A stretch of DNA of 64,000 bases from Paenibacillus sp. FSL R5-0345. Lineage in GTDB: Bacteria > Bacillota > Bacilli > Paenibacillales > Paenibacillaceae. The DNA is taken from the NCBI RefSeq assembly GCF_000758585.1, contig NZ_CP009281.1:2232001-2296000 (forward strand), read 5' to 3'. Every line of letters starts with the position of its first letter. Positions within the stretch are counted from its first letter, which is position 1. Below the pieces are notes generated by a model. It saw nothing but the letters and a program-made list of their open reading frames with translations. It made no database searches and was not told where the DNA came from. This document shows, one piece after another, positions 35,489 to 44,703 of this stretch. A program made the translations under genes and the position numbers.

Positions 35489-38400
35489 ATGAACAATGAC
35501 AACAGTAACAAATTTATTAATGGTAATTTGATAGCGCATTATAAGTTTGATAACCCCGATCATGTGGGTCAGGATTGCTCAGGAAATGGGAATGATGGAA
35601 CCGCTTTAGGGACTAAACTGCCAATCATTCAGACTGTAGCAGGTAGAAGAGCTGTTTCGTTAGCGGGTGGAGAACATGGCACATCCTATATTTCGTTGCC
35701 GGATGATCTTCTTAAAGAAGTCAGCGACCAAACGGGTATTACTGTCTCGACTTGGATGCATGTAAGTACTGGTGGGAGCTTATGGGAAAGACTGTTCGAT
35801 TTCGGCAAAGGCGAGACAGGACCCTATATTTTTTTAACGAGAAATTTCCGGGGGACTTGCTTTGCAGGAGAAGATTTAGTCGCAGATCCTGGGAGATCCT
35901 TTGCTGCTGGTGAATGGGTGCATGTCGGCTTTACAGTGACAGGAACAAAAGGTGGAACACTTAGCAGTGCGGGACCTGTAATTTATGTAAATGGTGAGGT
36001 CGTTGCAGATGGAATGATCAGTCAGACTTCTAGCGGTACATATGCTAAGTTACGTGCTTGGTTTGCTACATTTGAGGACCAAATAAATTATAGTAACAAT
36101 ACGATCGGCAAGTCCCAGTACGCTGCAGATGTAGATTTTGGCGGCTCTCTCTCGGACTTCCGTGTATATAAAGCGGGATTAACGCAGGACGAAATCATTG
36201 AGATTATGTGTGAATCTTTGACAGATGAAGAGATCGTTAAGCTTGCAAAAGATAAATACTTAACCTTTACAAGCTCGATCATCACCAAAGATATCGAATT
36301 GCCAGCTTCGCTCATGGGTGGAAAAGTTGACGTGTCCTGGGTATCCAGTGATTCTGCTATCATTTCTGATAAGGGTGCCCTGAATAAAGCCGTCCAATCT
36401 GCTCAAGGCGTAACGCTTACTGCGGTTTTGAAAAAAGGTAACAGTACAGTAGAAAAGAGCTTCACTGTGTCTGTACTTCCAGAAGGTGTACCACCTTACA
36501 CCTTAACAATCGATGGAAACCATGAGATTTTGGATATTAGCGAAGTTCTATATGGCCTTTTCTATGAGGATATTAATAATGCAGCAGATGGTGGAATTTA
36601 TGCAGAGCTAGTGCAGAATCGTTCCTTCGAGTCTTTTGCTTTTGACAGTTATTCGCATGTATGTGGTGTGCATGGGACTTCAACGGGTAGAAATTATACG
36701 CCTCTGCATGCTTGGTCTGGTGACACAGACAAAATGACGGTTCACAATACAGGTGGATTAAACGATTTTTTCGGAATCGAAGATAAAGATATGAACGCCC
36801 ATTATGTGACAGTGGCGGATGGCGCCACTATTAATAATAGAGGGTTTGCGGATTCCAATCAGCACTGCTCGATGTTTATTAAGAAGGATGCTAAGTATAA
36901 CTTCACGATTTGGGCGAAGGCTGAAGCAGCAGGTACTATCACCCTACAATTGCTCGACAAAGACGGAAAAGCTATTAGTGATACTGCGGTAGTTGAGGTG
37001 AACGGTGACGGTAACTGGAAGAAATATGGTGTCGATTCTAAGTTTATATTAACAGGATCTGAAACTGTACTCGGTCAGCTGGCTTTAACTTTTAACGGTG
37101 AAATTTCTATTGATTTGGTCTCCCTAATGCCGGAAGATGTTTGGGGCGCTGGGGAAGAGGAGCGTTCTGCTACAGCTCATGCTAACTATAAAGGGAATTC
37201 GAACTATAGATTGAGAAAAGATTTAGTGAATGCACTCGTTGATCTTCATCCTACATTCTTGCGTTTCCCGGGGGGCTGTATTTCTGAAGGTTCTCACATT
37301 TGGGAGAATGTGTACGATTGGAAAGAGTCTGTCAACGATATTGAGCTTCGCAAAGAGAACTATAACGTATGGGGCTACATGATGACCATGGGTCTTGGGT
37401 ATATGGAGTACTTCCAATTAGCCGAGGATTTGAATGCAACTCCACTGCCAGTTATGGCCTGTGGTGTACTGTGTCAAGCTCGTTCGGATTATGCGAATCC
37501 AGCTGGCGGTGCGTTACGGGATTATTATGTGAAGAACTTTACGGATCTGATTGATTTCGCGATTAGCATGGATTTTGACAATAACGAGTGGGCCGCTTTG
37601 CGTAAAAAGATGGGCCATGAAGCAGCGTTTGACCTGCGTTATTTGGGCGTGGGGAATGAAAACTGGGGTACAGAGTTTTTTGCCAACTTTGAGTATTTCA
37701 AAACAACGATTGATGAATATATGGTAAAGAACTACCCTGATCATGAACTGACCATTCTTTCTACGGTAGGAGCACAAGCAGATGATGATGCCTATCAACA
37801 AGGCTGGAAATTCCTAAGCGGAAATCTGCAAGGCTCAGAACAGATCAGCTTCACGGACGGAACGTCGAGCATCGAAGAGACGGTTACCTGGTATGAGAAG
37901 CAAAAGAACTACATGGATACGATTGCGGATGAGCATTACTACCGTTCCAATGAGTATTTGTTAGAGAATGCGGATCGATACAATTACTATTACAGAGCAT
38001 ATAAAGAAGACGGCAGCTTGGACGAAGCTGAAACTTCTAAGGTTTTTGTAGGTGAATATGCTTCCACAGATAAAAACACATTGGCAGGAGCAATTGCAGA
38101 GGCAGCGATCATGTCCAGCTTCGAGAATAACTCTGATGTGATTAGACTGGCTGCAACGGCACCTTTGTTCAATAAGGTACTGACAGATGGCACTTATAGA
38201 TGGACACCGGACTGCATATGGTTTGATGATGAAACCGTATGGTACACACCGAACTATTATGTTCAACAGCTGTACGCTAAATATCTCGGCACCAAAGTGG
38301 TTGGCACATCATTCTCGACATATCGCAACGGTGAAAAGGTAGACCTTATTCCTCACGGTGGAATTGAAGTGGCTGCTGGAAAAGCATCTGTGATTGTGAA

Positions 38401-39247
38401 GCGAGTGAAGGTTACTTCGAATACGGATGGCAGCATTTTGTTCGAACAAGATTTTACACAGCCGCTGCATGAAGCTTGGAAAGTCATTCCTGGCTCTGCA
38501 GGATATACGATTGATCCTTCCAAAGGTTTAGTCTTGAAGGCGCAGAATAGCGGATTGAACGGATTGTACATTCTCAATGACGCGTGGACTAATTATCGAG
38601 CTGAGGTTATTGCTGAAAAAGCTTCCGGCGAAGATGGCTTCTATGTAGGCGCAGGTCTGACAGACATCTCACCAGAAAATAAAGACGTAATCGAATATGC
38701 GATTGGGTATAATGGCGATGCTACTGGCGTAAAGGTATTCAAGCAAGGGATTGAGGCATATACGCTCGGGGATTATTCCTCAAGTACTGCAGCCGGTAAC
38801 CTAAGAGCTAGCTGCTATGAAGAGCTAACGGATCATACGGAATATTGCATCACTGTTAATTATGGTGGAGCAGATGGTAAGCATTTGATTTGCTCTTATA
38901 CAGATGGCAAGACGACAAGTAAGGTGCTTGATTATAAGCTCGAAGCGTATAACAGAGAAGTATACAATTCCGTTACTAAAGATGATAAGCATCTCTACGT
39001 GAAGCTTGTGAATGCGGATCGGGTAGAGAAAGCAACGAAGCTTAATCTGAAAGGCTTAAACGTAGCTACTGCCGGTAAATGGATTACTTTAACCGGCGAT
39101 GCTTCGCTGGTTCACACACCTAATGTAAACAGAAAGAATGATGAGAAGGTCACTCCATTTGAAACGGAAATTGTAGTTGATAAAGACACCGCAATTGTAA
39201 ATCTAGCTGCCCATTCCGTAAATGTGATTGTTCTGGATCTAGTTTAA
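35489..39247 (+). CDS. GH51 alpha-L-arabinofuranosidase with LamG and Ig-like modules
   Basis: A 1252-residue glycosidase that would release arabinose from arabinan or arabinoxylan. Order: LamG/concanavalin-like module (about 10-245, LIAHYKFDNPDHVGQDCSGN onward), atrophied bacterial Ig-like domain (about 255-330), a carbohydrate-binding-like stretch, the GH51 barrel with acid/base E724 in GVGNENWG and nucleophile E856 in VFVGEYAS, and a C-terminal module (about 970-1250). ATG 35489 follows AGGTGATC; an in-frame stop at 35480 rules out a longer start. No signal peptide is present, odd for a LamG/Ig protein. It could be cytoplasmic, released without a classical signal, or 5'-truncated. Confidence 0.88.
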   Translation: MNNDNSNKFINGNLIAHYKFDNPDHVGQDCSGNGNDGTALGTKLPIIQTVAGRRAVSLAGGEHGTSYISLPDDLLKEVSDQTGITVSTWMHVSTGGSLWERLFDFGKGETGPYIFLTRNFRGTCFAGEDLVADPGRSFAAGEWVHVGFTVTGTKGGTLSSAGPVIYVNGEVVADGMISQTSSGTYAKLRAWFATFEDQINYSNNTIGKSQYAADVDFGGSLSDFRVYKAGLTQDEIIEIMCESLTDEEIVKLAKDKYLTFTSSIITKDIELPASLMGGKVDVSWVSSDSAIISDKGALNKAVQSAQGVTLTAVLKKGNSTVEKSFTVSVLPEGVPPYTLTIDGNHEILDISEVLYGLFYEDINNAADGGIYAELVQNRSFESFAFDSYSHVCGVHGTSTGRNYTPLHAWSGDTDKMTVHNTGGLNDFFGIEDKDMNAHYVTVADGATINNRGFADSNQHCSMFIKKDAKYNFTIWAKAEAAGTITLQLLDKDGKAISDTAVVEVNGDGNWKKYGVDSKFILTGSETVLGQLALTFNGEISIDLVSLMPEDVWGAGEEERSATAHANYKGNSNYRLRKDLVNALVDLHPTFLRFPGGCISEGSHIWENVYDWKESVNDIELRKENYNVWGYMMTMGLGYMEYFQLAEDLNATPLPVMACGVLCQARSDYANPAGGALRDYYVKNFTDLIDFAISMDFDNNEWAALRKKMGHEAAFDLRYLGVGNENWGTEFFANFEYFKTTIDEYMVKNYPDHELTILSTVGAQADDDAYQQGWKFLSGNLQGSEQISFTDGTSSIEETVTWYEKQKNYMDTIADEHYYRSNEYLLENADRYNYYYRAYKEDGSLDEAETSKVFVGEYASTDKNTLAGAIAEAAIMSSFENNSDVIRLAATAPLFNKVLTDGTYRWTPDCIWFDDETVWYTPNYYVQQLYAKYLGTKVVGTSFSTYRNGEKVDLIPHGGIEVAAGKASVIVKRVKVTSNTDGSILFEQDFTQPLHEAWKVIPGSAGYTIDPSKGLVLKAQNSGLNGLYILNDAWTNYRAEVIAEKASGEDGFYVGAGLTDISPENKDVIEYAIGYNGDATGVKVFKQGIEAYTLGDYSSSTAAGNLRASCYEELTDHTEYCITVNYGGADGKHLICSYTDGKTTSKVLDYKLEAYNREVYNSVTKDDKHLYVKLVNADRVEKATKLNLKGLNVATAGKWITLTGDASLVHTPNVNRKNDEKVTPFETEIVVDKDTAIVNLAAHSVNVIVLDLV

Positions 39248-39265
39248 TAGAAAAGATAAGCTTCC

Positions 39266-39306
39266 AGCACGCACCGAAACTATTCTTCGGTGCGTGCTGT
39301 TTGTTT
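39266..39306 (+). terminator. Terminator of the GH51 gene
   Basis: A 13-bp perfect stem, AGCACGCACCGAA with TTCGGTGCGTGCT, then GTTTGTTT. The remaining 200 bases before the next gene show nothing else. Confidence 0.88.
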
Positions 39307-39511
39307 AGGAAGACTTATAATCGGTTGATGAATATGTATAGAGAACGGTTCACTTGCTTGATGAATCTCTGAATCTAACTTACACTGGTGAAGGTATTAT
39401 CACTCGAATGACACTCCATTCTACGATCCTCCCAGAATTTTTTCTCTACTCAGCTGCTTTCATTTCACGAGAATATAGTTCTTATCTTGCCCTTAACAGG
39501 AGGACGATACA

Positions 39512-40033
39512 ATGATGAAATCATTCAAAACGGACTGGAAAGCAAATCTGAAAAATCCGCAGACGATTATGGCTTTGTTTACTTATCGTTTTGGAAATTG
39601 GGTGTATTATCGGGTGAAAAGTGGCCTGATCCGCAAACCTTTGTGGCTCCTATATCGAATTATGGACGTGCTGTTTGTTCGTATTATTGCCAATGGAGAG
39701 CTTCATGCGGAGGCTCAAATTGGTGATGCGCTTCATTTACCGCATGGATTAAATGGGGTTATCATTAGTCCTAAAGCGGTGATTGGCAATAGCGCTACTA
39801 TTTTTCATCAAGTGACCATTGGAGGGAGAAATAACTTAGGCGAGCCAGTGATTGGAGACAGAGCGTTTATTGGAGTGGGCTCTAAAATTCTAGGTCCGGT
39901 TACGCTGGGGAATGATGTTAATATCGGAGCTATGTCTGTCGTGGTTAAGGATGTGCCGGATAATGCTTCGGCAGTAGGAATTCCTGCTAGAAATATTTTG
40001 CGAGATGAACCCAAACCTGAGAATACAAGATAA
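39512..40033 (+). CDS. Hexapeptide-repeat acyltransferase, serine acetyltransferase-like
   Basis: A 173-residue left-handed beta-helix transferase of the CysE/LbetaH group. The N-terminal helical part (LFTYRFGNWVYYRV) is shorter than in true CysE. The helix coils contain the [LIV]-G-x4 repeats (IGDALHLPHGLNGVIISP with a probable catalytic histidine, IGNSATIFHQVTIGGRN, IGDRAFIGVGSKILG, LGNDVNIGAMSVVVKDVP). Members of this size often acetylate sugars in capsule or teichoic-acid pathways, so a cysteine role is not assured. ATG 39512 has AGGAGG upstream. No cys genes are nearby. Confidence 0.82.
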   Translation: MMKSFKTDWKANLKNPQTIMALFTYRFGNWVYYRVKSGLIRKPLWLLYRIMDVLFVRIIANGELHAEAQIGDALHLPHGLNGVIISPKAVIGNSATIFHQVTIGGRNNLGEPVIGDRAFIGVGSKILGPVTLGNDVNIGAMSVVVKDVPDNASAVGIPARNILRDEPKPENTR

Positions 40034-40143
40034 CAGCAGGGTGTCCTAGTACATAGGGAATCGCTTTATTTTAATAAGTTACAGGGTATAATTAAAGCAT
40101 CCAAGAAATCTTGTAATAACCTTCTAGAGATCGGAGTAATGAA

Positions 40144-41979
40144 ATGAAATATAGCAATTTAGAAGAGTGTGTTAATGATTTAGAGAAGCATGGACATTTG
40201 ATTCGTATTCGTGAAGAAGTGGACCCCTATCTGGAGATGGCCGCGATTCACCTGAAGGTCTATGAAGCCGGTGGGCCTGCATTATTATTTGAAAATGTAA
40301 AAGGTTCGAAATTTCGTGCCGTATCTAACCTCTTTGGAACGATTGAGCGCAGTAAGTTTATCTTTCGGCGTACTTGGAACTCCACACATAACGTAATTGC
40401 ACTTCGTAACGATCCTATGAAAGCACTTAAGAATCCTTTTAAATATGTAGGAACAGGATTATCCGCGAGAAAAGCATTGCCTATCAAAAAGCCAGGAGGT
40501 CTGCCAAGTGGTTTTGAGGAAATTAACATTTCTGATCTTCCGCTGATCACACATTGGCCGGAGGATGGCGGCGCTTTTGTTACCTTGCCGCAAGTGTATT
40601 CCGAAGATCCGGACAAGCCGGGCATTATGAACTCCAATCTGGGGATGTACCGTGTTCAATTGAATGGTAATGATTATGAACTCAATAAAGAGGTTGGCAT
40701 TCATTATCAAATTCACCGCGGTATCGGCGTGCATCAAGAAAGAGCCAATAGAAAAGGTGAACCGCTTAAAGTGAGTTGCTTTATCGGCGGACCTCCAGCG
40801 CATACGTTATCTGCTGTAATGCCTTTGCCCGAGGGAATGAGTGAGATGATCGTGGCAGGCTTACTTTCGGGACGTCATTTTAGCTATAGCTATGTGGATG
40901 GATATTGCATTAGTAATGATGCTGATTTTGTAATTACAGGGGAAATCCATCCTGGCGAGACGAAGCCGGAGGGACCTTTTGGCGATCATTTAGGCTATTA
41001 CAGCTTGGTTCACCCTTTCCCAGTCATGAGAGTACATAAAGTGTACGCTAAAAAGAATGCCATTTTTCCCTTTACGGTTGTCGGTAGACCGCCACAAGAG
41101 GATACTGCATTTGGTGAGTTAATCCATGAACTAACGGGTGGAGCGATCCGCCAAGAAATCCCGGGCGTTAAAGAAGTTCACGCAGTCGATGCTGCGGGCG
41201 TTCATCCCCTTTTATTTGCGATTGGCAGTGAACGTTATACGCCTTATCAACAAGTGAAGCAGCCAGCGGAGATTCTTACGATCGCAAATCGGATTTTGGG
41301 TACGGGCCAGCTTAGTTTAGCTAAATTCTTGTTTATTACAGCCGAAGAGAAACAACCTATCAGCACACATGATGTTGAGGATTTCTTGACGTATATCCTA
41401 GAGCGCATTAATCTTCGTAGAGATATTCATTTCTATACGAATACAACGATTGATACCCTTGATTATTCCGGTACAGGACTAAACAGCGGAAGTAAGGTGA
41501 TTTTCGCTGCGGTTGGGGAGAAGAAAAGAGAGCTATGTACAGAGGTTCCTGACATACTTGAACAACTACAGGGATTTGGACATGCAAAGATGGTGATGCC
41601 GGGTCTCGTGGCGCTTCAAGGCTCTAAATTCACCACTTACGCTGAAGCAGCGCAGGAAATGAACAAGCTTAGCGAAGCGATTCAAGAACAGGGAGCACTC
41701 CCATCTTGTCCGATGATTATTGTATGTGATGATAGCGAGTTCTTAAGTGATAGAATTGAGAATTTTCTATGGGCGACGTTCACACGTAGCAATCCTTCTC
41801 ATGATATATATGGTGTGAACAGTTCAACGGAGTATAAGCATTGGTCATGTGATAACGTGATTATTGATGCGCGTGTAAAACCTCATCAAGCGCCACCATT
41901 AATTCCGGATCCAGCGGTTCAAAAGCATATCGAACGATTATTTGCTCCAGGTGGCAGTTTAAGCGGAGTAAAGATCTGA
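40144..41979 (+). CDS. UbiD-family prenylated-FMN decarboxylase
   Basis: A 611-residue (de)carboxylase of the UbiD family, which uses prenylated FMN to remove carboxyl groups from aromatic or alpha,beta-unsaturated acids. Recognisable blocks: N-terminal RIREEVDPYLEMAAI; the flavin region with GVHQERANRKG, SCFIGGPPAHTLSAV and EGPFGDHLGYYSL, whose Glu is part of the family's E-R-E catalytic set. It is longer than the E. coli UbiD (about 500 residues), like a group seen in Bacillales and Bacteroidetes. No UbiX-type prenyltransferase is next to it. ATG 40144 has a modest GGAG upstream. Monocistronic. The substrate is unknown; menaquinone or aromatic acid metabolism are options. Confidence 0.88.
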   Translation: MKYSNLEECVNDLEKHGHLIRIREEVDPYLEMAAIHLKVYEAGGPALLFENVKGSKFRAVSNLFGTIERSKFIFRRTWNSTHNVIALRNDPMKALKNPFKYVGTGLSARKALPIKKPGGLPSGFEEINISDLPLITHWPEDGGAFVTLPQVYSEDPDKPGIMNSNLGMYRVQLNGNDYELNKEVGIHYQIHRGIGVHQERANRKGEPLKVSCFIGGPPAHTLSAVMPLPEGMSEMIVAGLLSGRHFSYSYVDGYCISNDADFVITGEIHPGETKPEGPFGDHLGYYSLVHPFPVMRVHKVYAKKNAIFPFTVVGRPPQEDTAFGELIHELTGGAIRQEIPGVKEVHAVDAAGVHPLLFAIGSERYTPYQQVKQPAEILTIANRILGTGQLSLAKFLFITAEEKQPISTHDVEDFLTYILERINLRRDIHFYTNTTIDTLDYSGTGLNSGSKVIFAAVGEKKRELCTEVPDILEQLQGFGHAKMVMPGLVALQGSKFTTYAEAAQEMNKLSEAIQEQGALPSCPMIIVCDDSEFLSDRIENFLWATFTRSNPSHDIYGVNSSTEYKHWSCDNVIIDARVKPHQAPPLIPDPAVQKHIERLFAPGGSLSGVKI

Positions 41980-41992
41980 AGTCGTTGCATCG

Positions 41993-42021
41993 ACCTCCTT
42001 GGGAAACCAAGGGGGTTTTTG
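41993..42021 (+). terminator. Terminator of the UbiD-family gene
   Basis: ACCTCCTTGG-GAAA-CCAAGGGGGT followed by TTTTT; ten base pairs with one G-U. Confidence 0.88.
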
Positions 42022-42128
42022 CATTTATATGTGATGATTTTACTCATATGAATGTCTATGATCTCGTAGTAAGGTTGAAGATAATGAATTGTTAATATTC
42101 ACCATTTCTAATTGGGGACGTGCTCTAA

Positions 42129-42677
42129 ATGAATGTTATGGAAACTGAACGGCTAGTGATTAGAAGGTTCACAGCAGAAGATGGACAGGACCTGTATGAC
42201 TATTTATCCAAAGAAGAGGTTGTACTGTATGAACCCCACAAAGTATTCAATGCAGAGGAATGTAAAGTAGAGGCACTCCGGCGCTCAATGGATTCCGCTT
42301 TTTGGGCGGTATGTCTGAGATCTACAGGAAAAATGATTGGAAACTTATATTTTCAGGAGAGCGAGCCAAATACTTTTGGAACATGGGAGTTTGGCTATGT
42401 ATTTAATTCTGATTATCAGGGTAGCGGATATGCCACAGAAGCTTGTAAGCATTTATTATCTTATGGATTTGAGCATATAAAGATGAGACGAGTGATTGCG
42501 AATTGCGATCCGAATAATACGCGCTCCTGGAAGTTACTTGAACGATTGAGACTTCGTAGAGAAGGACATTTTAAGCAGACCGGTTATTTTAAATATGATA
42601 GCAATGGTGATCCGATCTGGCATGACACTCTTTCGTATGGCCTGCTTAGAAGTGAATGGGTAACTATGAACGAATAA
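42129..42677 (+). CDS. GNAT-family N-acetyltransferase (RimJ/RimL-like)
   Basis: A 182-residue acetyltransferase. It starts MNVMETERLVIRRFTAEDGQDLYDYL, has the acetyl-CoA loop region SDYQGSGYATEACKHLLSYGF and ends with the typical NTRSWKLLERLRLRREGHF block. ATG 42129 is preceded by GGGGAC about ten bases away. It resembles the RimJ/RimL branch, like the gene at 34622, but the two are not close copies. No partner gene suggests a substrate. Confidence 0.88.
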   Translation: MNVMETERLVIRRFTAEDGQDLYDYLSKEEVVLYEPHKVFNAEECKVEALRRSMDSAFWAVCLRSTGKMIGNLYFQESEPNTFGTWEFGYVFNSDYQGSGYATEACKHLLSYGFEHIKMRRVIANCDPNNTRSWKLLERLRLRREGHFKQTGYFKYDSNGDPIWHDTLSYGLLRSEWVTMNE

Positions 42678-42711
42678 CCTATCGTCGTAATCTCATTTGG
42701 ATGTAAATAGG

Positions 42712-42746
42712 GTAAATAGGTGAGTAAGATTTACTCGCCTATTTAC
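42712..42746. terminator. Long hairpin after the GNAT gene
   Basis: A 16-bp stem (GTAAATAGG-T-GAGTAA with TTACTC-G-CCTATTTAC, one G-U) and a three-base loop. No clear T run follows, so termination is uncertain. The 500-base gap 42678-43179 otherwise holds a small minus-strand ORF and the promoter region of the next gene. Confidence 0.55.
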
Positions 42747-42757
42747 TGATTGAAAGT

Positions 42758-42895
42758 TTAAATGTATAAACGCTGTTTTTTAAAAATGTTCATAGTGAAA
42801 CCTTCTCCGTCTTCCCATTTATGCACACAGGTGCGAAAAATGATTTTCGCCTGCTCGGAATAGTTGACCTGTTCTGTGTCAGCCTCTTCTGACAT
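42758..42895 (-). CDS. Possible 45-residue protein or C-terminal gene fragment
   Basis: The minus-strand frame begins ATG at 42895 right after a TGA and reads MSEEADTEQVNYSEQAKIIF, later VHKWEDGEGFTMNIF, ending at TAA 42758. The amino-acid mix looks coding, but there is no convincing ribosome site and I do not recognise a family. It could be a small protein or the tail of a lost gene. Confidence 0.3.
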   Translation of the reverse strand: MSEEADTEQVNYSEQAKIIFRTCVHKWEDGEGFTMNIFKKQRLYI

Positions 42896-43103
42896 TCACT
42901 TGAATTACAGAACATCAGCTAAATCTTAGGAAAGATCAATGTTAAGTGTCTTTATGTCATGGACTTTGTTCAGGGTGCTTCTCTATACTGTAAGGGACAA
43001 TCTGTGTATGGGGGATGTTTTTAAGAAAGAGAGCACAATTATATGTAACTTGCAGTCTAAACACGCAAAATGAAATGGACTACGAGTTCCTCGGCAGTCA
43101 AAT

Positions 43104-43125
43104 TGAAAGCGGTTAAATCTATAAT
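43104..43125 (+). promoter_or_regulatory. Candidate cre site next to a -10 box, upstream of GH43
   Basis: TGAAAGCGGTTAAA (43104-43117) differs at one position from the CcpA consensus TGNAANCGNTTNCA. TATAAT follows at 43120-43125; the -35 element would be weak (GTCAAA at 43097). CcpA binding here would block the promoter of the 43-49 kb cluster when preferred sugars are present. Confidence 0.55.
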
Positions 43126-43179
43126 ATTCTATTCGGAAAGATCTATTGCATGAAAACTAAAAAATGACAAGGGTGAAAT

Positions 43180-44610
43180 ATGATGGCAAAAAAACAAGGG
43201 TTAAATCCATATCTCCCGTCTTGGGAATATATCCCTGATGGTGAGCCGTATGTTTTCGAAGGAAGAGTTTATGTGTATGGCTCGCATGACCGTTTTAATG
43301 GACACGCTTTTTGCTTGAACGACTATGCTTGCTGGTCTGCGCCGGAGGACAATCTGGGCGATTGGCGGTATGAGGGTGTAATCTATCAGACAACAGATGA
43401 TCCGCTTAACCGTGAAGGAAGCATGTGTCTGTATGCTCCCGATGTTACCGTTGGACCGGACGGGCGGTACTATCTCTACTATGTGCTTGACAAGGTTCCC
43501 GTAGTATCAGTGGCTGTCTGCGATTCTCCAGGCGGTAAGTATGAGTTCTACGGTTATGTAAAATATGCCGATGGAACACGCTTGGGGGAAAGAGAAGATG
43601 ACGAACCACAGTTTGACCCAGGCGTGCTGACCGAAGGAGAGAACACCTACCTGTACACCGGATTCTGTGCCTTTGGGGATAAATCCAGACACGGCGCAAT
43701 GGCAACGGTGCTGGGTCCGGATATGCTCACAATTATCGAAGAGCCTGTATTTGTTGCACCGAGTCAGCCATACAGCAAAGGGAGCGGATTCGAAGGCTAT
43801 GAGTTTTTTGAGGCTCCTTCCATCCGAAAAAGGGGAGATACTTATTACCTTATCTATTCCTCGATCTCGATGCATGAGCTGTGCTATGCGACCAGCGAGT
43901 ATCCGACCAAAGACTTCACATACCAGGGAGTCATTGTAAGCAATTGTGATCTTCATATCGATACATATAAGCCGGCGGACCAGCCAATGTATTATGGCGG
44001 CAATAACCATGGCAGCATCGTGGAGATCAATGGAGAATGGTACATTTTTTATCACCGGCACACTAATGGAACGGCATTCTGCCGGCAGGGCTGTATCGAG
44101 AGGATAGATTTCTGCGAGGATGGCACCATTCCTCAGGTGGAGATCACATCCTGCGGTTCAAACGGAGGGCCACTTGAAGGCCGGGGGGAATATCCGACAT
44201 ACCTGGCCTGTCATTTGTTCTGCAAAGATGAGGAAATGTACACCGGAGGCTTCGGTCGTATCGGAGCATGGATGGACAGCCGGTTCCCGAAGATTACCCA
44301 AGACGGCAGGGATGGCGACGAGGAAATCGGTTATATCGCCAATATGACGGATTCGGCTACCGCCGGTTTTAAATATTTCGCGTGTGAGGGAGTCACCAGA
44401 GTGAAAATCAAGGTGCGCGGATATTGCCAGGGTGCGTTTGAAGTCAAAACGTCGTGGGACGGTCCGGCTCTTGGACGGATCCCGGTAGGCTTTACGAATG
44501 ATTGGAAGGAATACGCTACTGATGTGGCTATTCCGGATGGTGTACAAGCATTGTATTTTACATATACCGGTAATGGTGGTGCTAGTCTGGCTTCATTTAC
44601 TTTGGAATAA
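43180..44610 (+). CDS. GH43-family glycosidase with C-terminal carbohydrate-binding-like domain
   Basis: Arabinofuranosidase/xylosidase-type enzyme, 476 residues, no signal peptide, so probably cytoplasmic. The five-bladed propeller starts NPYLPSWEYIPDGEPYVFEG with the likely catalytic base Asp in IPDGEP; the second Asp is in MCLYAPDVT and the acid Glu in FFEAPSIRKRG. From about residue 350 a beta-sandwich module of CBM6 type follows, ending IPDGVQALYFTYTGNGGASL. ATG 43180 has AAGGGTGA upstream; ATG 43183 is also possible. It opens the second glycan locus, 93 bases ahead of GH95. Confidence 0.88.
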   Translation: MMAKKQGLNPYLPSWEYIPDGEPYVFEGRVYVYGSHDRFNGHAFCLNDYACWSAPEDNLGDWRYEGVIYQTTDDPLNREGSMCLYAPDVTVGPDGRYYLYYVLDKVPVVSVAVCDSPGGKYEFYGYVKYADGTRLGEREDDEPQFDPGVLTEGENTYLYTGFCAFGDKSRHGAMATVLGPDMLTIIEEPVFVAPSQPYSKGSGFEGYEFFEAPSIRKRGDTYYLIYSSISMHELCYATSEYPTKDFTYQGVIVSNCDLHIDTYKPADQPMYYGGNNHGSIVEINGEWYIFYHRHTNGTAFCRQGCIERIDFCEDGTIPQVEITSCGSNGGPLEGRGEYPTYLACHLFCKDEEMYTGGFGRIGAWMDSRFPKITQDGRDGDEEIGYIANMTDSATAGFKYFACEGVTRVKIKVRGYCQGAFEVKTSWDGPALGRIPVGFTNDWKEYATDVAIPDGVQALYFTYTGNGGASLASFTLE

Positions 44611-44703
44611 CATATGGCGGAATTGATCAAGGTGCTGACAGAGCTGGGTTAATCCCGATTTATCGTTGGTTTCATAGTAGAAGATTAAAGGAGTATACCT
44701 ATT

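Noticed and set aside
39512..40033. True cysE (cysteine synthesis)
   Set aside because: The N-terminal domain is short and no cys genes or T-box are nearby; a general hexapeptide acyltransferase is the safer call.
44614..44652. 12-codon open frame between GH43 and GH95
   Set aside because: Too short, no ribosome site, no conserved signal. It is probably chance or debris.
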